Assembly (NCBI GenBank): GCA_947454665.1
Contig: CANGMU010000058.1
Coordinates: forward strand, 1 to 11,033
DNA: 11,033 bases
Direction: 5' to 3'
Origin: Pseudomonadota bacterium
Lineage (GTDB): Bacteria > Pseudomonadota > Gammaproteobacteria > Steroidobacterales > Steroidobacteraceae
The stretch's first letter is position 1; each line of letters opens with the position of its first letter. The position numbers were made by a program, and so were the translations under genes. Under the pieces are notes generated by a model. That model searched no databases. It had not been told where the DNA came from and was given only the letters and a program-made list of their open reading frames with translations. Below, piece after piece: positions 6,402-11,033 of the stretch.

Positions 6402-7670
6402 ATGAACAAGGATCTCCAGCACCGCCGCACGGTCCTGTGGCTGTTGCTGCCCATCGCAGGCCTGACTTTCCTCAATGGCATCGACCGCCTGAACCTGAGC
6501 TTCGCCGGCCAGCAGCTGTCGCAGTCGATCCATCTCTCACCCTCGCAGTTCGGGATGGGCGTCAGCGCCTTCTTCGTCGCCTACCTGCTGTTCCAGTATC
6601 CGCATGCCCTGTTGCTGCGGCGGCTGGGCATCCGCACCTGGCTGTTCATTTCGATCGTGGGCTGGGGCATCGCGGGTGTGATGATGTCGCGCGTCCAGAC
6701 GCTGGCCGACCTGCTCGCCGCACGCTTGCTGCTCGGCGCCGCAGAGGCAGGCTTCGCGCCGGGCATGACCTGGTTCATCAGCCAGTGGACGCCCCGTGCG
6801 ACGCGCGCTCGCGCAATGGCCATCACGCTCGGTGCGATTCCGGTCTCGCTCGTCGTGGGCGGCCCGCTGTGCGGCGCGCTACTGGGCATGCAGAACCCGC
6901 TCGGACTCGAACCCTGGCGCTGGATGTTCCTGGTAGCAGCCTTGCCGAATTTCCTGATCGCCTTTGTCGCCGCCGCCTGGTTCGTGGACCGTCCTTCGCA
7001 GGCACGCTGGTTGCGCGGCGAAGCGGGCATCGAGCTCGAATCACGGATCGTCGCCGAATCCACACTGTCGTCCACCACCGCGTTGCGCTTTGGCCTGGCC
7101 ATCCGTGATGGCCGCATCTGGCTCTGTGCCGCCGTGTGGCTGCTCACGATGACCGGCGCCTACGCGCTCGTGTTCTGGCTGCCGCAGATCGTGCGGAACA
7201 TGGCGCTCGCGCAAAGCGAATGGCTGATCGGCAGTTTGAGCGCCCTGCCCCAGCTGGGCTTGCTGGCAGGGCTTTATTTCAACGCCCGACATTCAGACCG
7301 CCATGACGAACGCTTCGGTCACACGGCAGCGGGCGCTGCCCTGGCCGGCATCGCGCTGGCCGCTTCCCTGTATGCGCCGTCCAGCACCGTGGCACTGGGC
7401 TTGCTCGTCGCGGCGGGCTTCGGCCTGGGTGCCGCGCAGGGCGTGTTCTGGACCCTGCCGCCCGCGCTGGGCATTGGCGGCGGACAGGTGCCCGTCGGTG
7501 TCATCTCAGCCATCAGCATGGCGGGCACGGCCGGCGGCATCATCGGCCCCTACATGCTGGGCCACCTGCGTGAATCAACCGGCACGCACGACGCAGGGCT
7601 GCTGCTGCTTTCCGGCTGCCTCGTGCTCGGCGCGGCCTTGCTGATGATCTGGCGGAGACCCACGACATGA
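6402..7670 (+). CDS. MFS transporter, anion:cation symporter (ACS)-like
   Basis: This 422-residue, roughly 12-helix inner-membrane carrier shows the ACS-family pattern. The first helix holds LNGIDRLNLSFAG (24-36), comparable to the 'LNYIDRxNIGFA' signature. Loop 2-3 has LLRRLGIRTW (71-80). Helix 4 and its following loop read RLLLGAAEAGFAPGM...QWTPRATRARAMA (108-140), close to the family's 'RFLLGxAEAGFxPG...W.P...R.RA' pattern. EPWRWMFLVAALPNFL (170-185) is the usual start of helix 6. The family imports organic anions such as sugar acids, phthalate, hydroxyphenylacetate or allantoate with protons; the substrate here cannot be told. It starts 13 bp after the SDR stop without an obvious ribosome site. 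Its own stop overlaps the next start (ATGA, 7667-7670), so it should be co-expressed with the small proteins downstream. Confidence 0.9.
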   Translation: MNKDLQHRRTVLWLLLPIAGLTFLNGIDRLNLSFAGQQLSQSIHLSPSQFGMGVSAFFVAYLLFQYPHALLLRRLGIRTWLFISIVGWGIAGVMMSRVQTLADLLAARLLLGAAEAGFAPGMTWFISQWTPRATRARAMAITLGAIPVSLVVGGPLCGALLGMQNPLGLEPWRWMFLVAALPNFLIAFVAAAWFVDRPSQARWLRGEAGIELESRIVAESTLSSTTALRFGLAIRDGRIWLCAAVWLLTMTGAYALVFWLPQIVRNMALAQSEWLIGSLSALPQLGLLAGLYFNARHSDRHDERFGHTAAGAALAGIALAASLYAPSSTVALGLLVAAGFGLGAAQGVFWTLPPALGIGGGQVPVGVISAISMAGTAGGIIGPYMLGHLRESTGTHDAGLLLLSGCLVLGAALLMIWRRPTT

Positions 7671-8137
7671 CGCCCCCTGGCCTGGAATTCGCGTTTCGCA
7701 TCCTGCTGCGTTTCGACACAGCGCCCCGCCTGCGCTTCGAGCCGGCCTTCAAGGCGGGGCGACGGGGCTTCGTGGCTGTCGAAGGCGGCGAGATCACGGG
7801 CCCGCGGCTTTCCGGCCGCGTCATGCCACGCTCGGGTGGCGACTGGCCGCTGTTCTGGCCGGGCGGCCTCGTCGACTTCGAAGCCCACTACCAGCTCGAA
7901 GCCGAAGATGGCACGCCGATCTACATCCACAACCGCGGCATCGCGTATTCATCGCCCGACGTGCTGGCACGCATCGAGGCCGGCGAGACCGTCGCACCGG
8001 ATGACACCTATTGCCGCGTCACGCCGCGATTCGAAGCACCACCCGGTCCACATGACTGGCTGAACCGTACGCTCTTCATCGGCAAGGGCGAGCGACGCGG
8101 CAGCCATTCGGTCTTCGACTATTACGCCGTCACATGA
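7667..8137 (+). CDS. DUF3237 (UPF0311) family protein
   Basis: This 156-residue soluble protein without signal peptide matches DUF3237 along its length. It has GGEITGPRLSGRVMP (40-54), SGGDW (56-60), a middle segment YQLEAEDGTPIYIHNRG (75-91), a Pro-Asp-Val helix VLARIEAGETV (99-109), then Y-CRVTPRFEAP and the C-terminal WLNRTLFIGKGER (131-143). The family folds as a beta-barrel and its biochemical role is not established to my knowledge. Members often sit in catabolic clusters for aromatic or alicyclic compounds, as here between a transporter and a SnoaL-like protein. It overlaps both neighbours by four bases (ATGA at 7667 and 8134), so the three proteins are made in a coupled fashion. A small-molecule binding or isomerase/hydratase-like role is only a guess. 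Confidence 0.88.
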   Translation: MTPPGLEFAFRILLRFDTAPRLRFEPAFKAGRRGFVAVEGGEITGPRLSGRVMPRSGGDWPLFWPGGLVDFEAHYQLEAEDGTPIYIHNRGIAYSSPDVLARIEAGETVAPDDTYCRVTPRFEAPPGPHDWLNRTLFIGKGERRGSHSVFDYYAVT

Positions 8138-8640
8138 TCGCGATACTCACCAGCGACGACCGCCTCGACATCCAGGCCCTGCTGGCGCGCTATGCCTGGG
8201 CGCTGGACACTGGTGACGATCAGGCCTTCGTGGACTGTTTTGCGAAAGACGGCGAACTGGTCTGGGACGTCTTCGACGAACCGGGCGTCTGGCAAGGCCA
8301 GGAGGCCCTGCGCCGCTTCATCACCTATTTCCGCGGCAGGCCGGAATCCGCCGGGCGGCAACATCACGTCAGCAACCTCGTGATCGAAGCGACGACCACC
8401 GGCGTGCAGGCAAAAGCCTATGTGCTCGTCGCGCTGCGCGATGGCGCGGGGCCCCACAGGCTGAACGTGATGGGCTATTACGAAGACCTGCTGCAGCGTG
8501 AGGACGGACACTGGCGCATCGCGCGCCGCTGCATCCGCGACTGGAGCGGCCCGGTGCTGTCGCGCATCGCAGGGCAGGATGGCGAGCGCGTGCCGCGCCC
8601 AAGGCCCGCCGCCCTGGACGGACTCTGGGCGACCCGATGA
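8134..8640 (+). CDS. SnoaL/NTF2-like family protein
   Basis: The 168-residue product has the cone-shaped NTF2-like fold pattern. The N-terminal helix DIQALLARYAWALDTGDDQAFVDCF (12-36) is followed by DGELVW (39-44), the helix QGQEALRRFITYF (55-67), RQHHVSNLVIEA (75-86) and paired strands QAKAYVLVAL, HRLNVMGYYEDLLQREDGHWRIARRCI (108-134). The RQHH-x-SN segment and the early Tyr/Asp (Y20, D25) occupy positions that line the active pocket in the scytalone-dehydratase/SnoaL_4 type. An isomerase, dehydratase or ring-hydroxylation accessory role is therefore plausible, but the superfamily is too diverse for a firm call. No signal peptide is present, so the protein is cytoplasmic. It is coupled by ATGA overlaps to DUF3237 upstream and to the PepSY-TM gene downstream (8637). 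The last 25 residues are Arg/Pro-rich and probably flexible. Confidence 0.85.
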   Translation: MIAILTSDDRLDIQALLARYAWALDTGDDQAFVDCFAKDGELVWDVFDEPGVWQGQEALRRFITYFRGRPESAGRQHHVSNLVIEATTTGVQAKAYVLVALRDGAGPHRLNVMGYYEDLLQREDGHWRIARRCIRDWSGPVLSRIAGQDGERVPRPRPAALDGLWATR

Positions 8641-9527
8641 TTCCTGTGCGACGCGGCCTGGCCTTCCTGCATCGCTGGGTCGGTCTCGCCTTCCTGTGCT
8701 GCCTGTTGCCGGCCTGCCTGGCCGGCAGCGTGCTCGTCTGGAAGGCAGAACTGGATGCCTGGCTCAACCCGGACCTGTTCTACGCAGCACCCTCGACATC
8801 ACCCCTGCTGGACGAGGACGCGCTCGAAGCCGCGCTGCGCGCCCAGGTGCCGAAGATCCGCGTCGCCTGGGTCGAAGTGCCGGAACAGCCGGGGCGCACG
8901 GCTTACGCGAGCATCGGCAACTGGTTCGATCCGGCCGATCCGGAACGGCGTTACAACGAGGTCTACCTGGACCCGCACACGGGCCAGATCCTTGGTGCCC
9001 GCAGCATCTTCAAGCCGCATCTCGACCGACGCGAAGGGCTGATCTGGCTGCGGCGCATCCATTATTCGCTCGGCTTCGTGCCGGGTGGCCTGCTACTCAT
9101 GGGCTGGGTCGCCGTGGCCTGGCTGCTCGACAGCCTCGTCGGCACGGTGCTGAGCTTCCATGGCAAGTCCTGGCGCCGCTGGCTGCGTGCTTTCGTCGTG
9201 CGGCGACGGTTCTGGGACCACGACCTGCATCGCGCAGGGTCGCTGTGGCTGTGGCCCGTGATCGTCGTCGTGGCCGCATCCAGCATCTTCCTGAACCTGC
9301 GACGCGAGGTCTTCCTGCCGGTGCTGGACTTTCTGCAACGCGCATTGCCCGTCGCATGGCGCGACCCGGTCGAGACCGCGATCCTGGAATGGCAGTTCCC
9401 CCTGCACACCGGCACCGCGTTCGGGCTCGCGGGCCGCGTCGCGGTCAGCCTCATGGGCCTCGTCGTGTCGCTGGGTCTGCTCGCTGCGCTGCGTGCCTGG
9501 TGGCGGCGCCGCGCAGCTTCAACGTGA
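8637..9527 (+). CDS. PepSY-associated transmembrane protein (FoxB/siderophore-reductase-like)
   Basis: This 296-residue inner-membrane protein has four predicted helices (about 14-36, 147-171, 204-219, 266-288). A periplasmic PepSY-like region lies between the first two (about 40-130, including YNEVYLDPHTGQILG at 106-120). The helices carry the family's conserved histidines: LHRWVGL (H12), IHYSLGF (H142), DLHRAGSLWLW (H198) and PLHTGTAFGLAGR (H257). In FoxB-type members such histidines bind haem, and the protein reduces ferric siderophores. Many relatives sit beside TonB-dependent receptor genes. No receptor is visible in this window. As last gene of the operon it may feed electrons to, or help release, a substrate brought in by an outer-membrane receptor encoded elsewhere (inference). 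It is coupled to the SnoaL-like gene by an ATGA overlap and ends 12 bp from a convergent transporter gene. Confidence 0.87.
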   Translation: MIPVRRGLAFLHRWVGLAFLCCLLPACLAGSVLVWKAELDAWLNPDLFYAAPSTSPLLDEDALEAALRAQVPKIRVAWVEVPEQPGRTAYASIGNWFDPADPERRYNEVYLDPHTGQILGARSIFKPHLDRREGLIWLRRIHYSLGFVPGGLLLMGWVAVAWLLDSLVGTVLSFHGKSWRRWLRAFVVRRRFWDHDLHRAGSLWLWPVIVVVAASSIFLNLRREVFLPVLDFLQRALPVAWRDPVETAILEWQFPLHTGTAFGLAGRVAVSLMGLVVSLGLLAALRAWWRRRAAST

Positions 9528-9539
9528 GCAGTCCCCGGC

Positions 9540-10757
9540 TCAGTCTGGACGTACTGGTCGACTGATGGCTGTGCAGGCTGCCGTCGCCACGGCGATCGAT
9601 ATCGCGAACAAGGTAAAGAACGCCTCGGCTCCGCCGAGGTCGAGCGCGGTCGATCCCGCCCAGGCGCTCGCCACGGCACCCAGACGGCCCAGCCCCAGCG
9701 TGGCGCCAATACCCGTTCCGCGCAGCAAGGTCGGATACAGATGGGACGACAGGACGTAGAGCGTCGTCTGGCTGCCCGCTGCACTGAATCCGACGCAGGC
9801 CATCAACGCGAGCACGGCACCGGTCGATGGCCGACCGTTCGAGAACAACAGGATCAGCACCAACGCAGCGACCAGACCCACGCCGCCGATGAGGCCTTGC
9901 GTGGCGCGGGACCCGATGCGACGGGCCAGCACCCCAACGAGCAGGCTGCCGGTGATGCCGCCCACGCTGAACGTGGCGACCACGCTGCCGGCAAACGACA
10001 GCGGATAGCCCTCGCTGGCCAGCATCGCAGGCCCCCAACTGAGCATCGTGTAGAGCGCCAGCAGCGACATGAAGCCGGCCAGCCACAGCAGCAGGCTGTC
10101 CCTGCGCAGAGCGGGCGCCAGCAAGGCCAGGGGACTGGCACGCTCACCGGATGCCTCGCGGCCCGCCACGAACTGCGGCGACTCCGGCAGGGTCTTGAGA
10201 TAGACGAGCGCCACGACCAGCGGGGTAAGACCGCCGATCAGGAACAGACCGCGCCAGCCCACGGACTCGATGAGTGCCGCGGCCAAGAGGCCGGCCACCA
10301 GCGAACCGACCGGCTGGCTGAGCATGGCGATGGACACGCCGATGCTGCGGTATCGGGGCGGCGTGAATTCCGCGATCAAGGCCGTGCCGTTCGGCAGCGC
10401 GGCACCCAGGCCCAGTCCTGCGAGGGCTCGCAGCAAGCCGAACACAAGCAGCGCATCGACCCGGGAGGCCAGGGCCGTCGACACGCCGAAGAGCAGCAGG
10501 CTGCCGATGAGTCCGGCACGCCGCCCGAAGCGATCGCCGAACCACCCACCGAATGTCGCACCGATGGCCATGCCGACGAGGCTGCCCGCCGTGACCGGCG
10601 TGAGGTCCGCCCGTGTGACGCCCCATTCCGCGATCAGGGAGGGCACCGCGAGGCCCAGCACCTGGGCATCAAGACCATCCAGCATCAAGGCCGCGGCCAC
10701 CATCGCCACCACGCCCAGCGCACACAGGCTCCAAGTTTCAGTTGCTGACTTGTTCAA
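9540..10757 (-). CDS. MFS transporter, aromatic acid:H+ symporter (AAHS)-like
   Basis: With a TTG start at 10757 this is a 405-residue, 12-helix carrier. The first helix contains MLDGLDAQVLGLAVPSL (25-41); the DG-D motif in helix 1 is a hallmark of PcaK/BenK/MhpT-like symporters for benzoate, protocatechuate and related acids. Motif A is complete between helices 2 and 3 (GGWFGDRFGRR, 70-80), and a second copy, VLARRIGSRATQ, follows helix 8. LPESP after helix 6 and RGTGIG near helix 11 are also typical. The start is chosen for position: TTG overlaps the upstream TGA as TTGA (10757-10754), and GGTGATG, complementary to the 16S rRNA tail, lies just before it. A further 19-residue N-terminal extension would run into the upstream gene. 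Its direction and coupling link it to the ThDP enzyme, suggesting uptake of that enzyme's substrate or a precursor. Confidence 0.88.
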   Translation of the reverse strand: MNKSATETWSLCALGVVAMVAAALMLDGLDAQVLGLAVPSLIAEWGVTRADLTPVTAGSLVGMAIGATFGGWFGDRFGRRAGLIGSLLLFGVSTALASRVDALLVFGLLRALAGLGLGAALPNGTALIAEFTPPRYRSIGVSIAMLSQPVGSLVAGLLAAALIESVGWRGLFLIGGLTPLVVALVYLKTLPESPQFVAGREASGERASPLALLAPALRRDSLLLWLAGFMSLLALYTMLSWGPAMLASEGYPLSFAGSVVATFSVGGITGSLLVGVLARRIGSRATQGLIGGVGLVAALVLILLFSNGRPSTGAVLALMACVGFSAAGSQTTLYVLSSHLYPTLLRGTGIGATLGLGRLGAVASAWAGSTALDLGGAEAFFTLFAISIAVATAACTAISRPVRPD

Positions 10758-11033
10758 GGCATCACCGCTTCGATGAGGAAAGGTCCGCGGCGTCGCATGG
10801 CGCCGGCCAGGCAATCATCGAGCGAGCAGGCATCCGTAACACGGACCGCCTCGACGCCCATGCCCCGTGCCAGGGAAACCCAGTCGAGGTCGGGGTTGCC
10901 GATGTCCAGCAACCCCGCCACCAGCGACGGCTCCACGCGGGCACCCACTCGCTCGACCTCGGCGCGCAGCACGGCATAGGTCCGGTTCGCGAGGATGATC
11001 GTCAGCACGTCCAGCTGCTCGCGGGCCTGGGTC
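10754..11033 (-). CDS. acetolactate-synthase-like ThDP-dependent enzyme, C-terminal fragment
   Basis: Only the last 92 residues lie in the window; the gene continues beyond its right end. The reading frame opens with TQAREQLDVLTIILANRTYAV, where ANR-Y is the end of the ThDP-binding 'GDG...NN' motif. It then has LRAEVERVGA, LLDIGNPDLDWVSLARGMGVEA and the closing GPFLIEAVMP. This is the usual C-terminus of acetolactate-synthase-like/benzoylformate-decarboxylase-like enzymes, which decarboxylate 2-oxo acids or carboligate them. The sequence is nearer to the catabolic 'IlvB-like' single-subunit group than to biosynthetic IlvB/IlvI, but with the active-site half missing I cannot name the substrate. 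The stop TGA overlaps the transporter's TTG. A 2-oxo acid or aromatic 2-oxo acid substrate would fit the AAHS neighbour (inference). Confidence 0.85.
   Translation of the reverse strand, partial: TQAREQLDVLTIILANRTYAVLRAEVERVGARVEPSLVAGLLDIGNPDLDWVSLARGMGVEAVRVTDACSLDDCLAGAMRRRGPFLIEAVMP

Noticed and set aside
5015..6481. 488-codon open frame on the - strand
   Set aside because: It covers the opposite strand of the SDR gene and an alternative frame of the kinase; no motif of any family is seen and codon positions fit the real genes better.
9741..10748. 335-codon open frame on the + strand
   Set aside because: Antisense to the AAHS transporter; translation is Gln/His/Arg-rich and hydrophilic with no family motif, the mirror image of a membrane protein frame.
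1..11033. CRISPR arrays, tRNA genes, insertion sequences, phage or toxin-antitoxin genes
   Set aside because: No regularly spaced repeats, cloverleaf-like segments, transposase motifs or terminal inverted repeats were seen by reading; gene packing is that of ordinary metabolic chromosome DNA.

Overview
The window is high-GC (about two thirds G+C), densely packed bacterial chromosome-type DNA. Genes are co-directional with short gaps or 1-4 nt stop/start overlaps. Protein families (PepSY-TM reductase-like protein, DUF3237, SnoaL-like protein, ACS and AAHS major facilitator transporters, atypical SDR, GH88/105 hydrolase) fit a metabolically versatile proteobacterium, perhaps a gammaproteobacterium of the Steroidobacter/Nevskia type. 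That placement is a judgement from protein style; there is no rRNA or marker gene here.

Region A (1-2840, + strand): the C-terminal part of a GH88/GH105 unsaturated glucuronyl/rhamnogalacturonyl hydrolase, then three exported proteins of poorly known function: a 184-residue protein, a 239-residue 'DLSGIW' family protein and a 310-residue protein that looks like two NTF2-like halves (DUF8021-like). The run ends at a strong intrinsic terminator (2811-2840).

Region B (5535-2843, - strand): a histidine kinase with two membrane helices and almost no external loop, then an OmpR/PhoB-type response regulator (1-nt overlap), then a three-His-box acyl-CoA/acyl-lipid desaturase. Three direct hexamer repeats, spaced 11 and 10 bp, lie at the regulator's stop codon and upstream of the desaturase. 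This is how OmpR/PhoB-family regulators usually bind. I read the set as a candidate membrane-state-sensing two-component system controlling a desaturase. It resembles the Bacillus DesK/DesR logic but is built from a different regulator family. This is the most interesting part of the window.

Region C (5600-9527, + strand): five genes: an atypical SDR without the Tyr-x3-Lys motif, an ACS-type MFS transporter, a DUF3237 protein, a SnoaL/NTF2-like protein and a PepSY-TM membrane protein. The last four are joined by ATGA overlaps. This looks like an operon for uptake and conversion of an unidentified organic acid or aromatic/terpenoid compound.

Region D (11033-9540, - strand): the C-terminus of an acetolactate-synthase-like ThDP enzyme, joined by a TTGA overlap to an AAHS-type (aromatic acid:H+ symporter) MFS transporter. 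It converges on region C with only 12 bp between stop codons. Regions C and D together look like a catabolic island. No RNA genes, mobile elements or CRISPR arrays were seen. No gene-free stretch exceeds about 105 bp.
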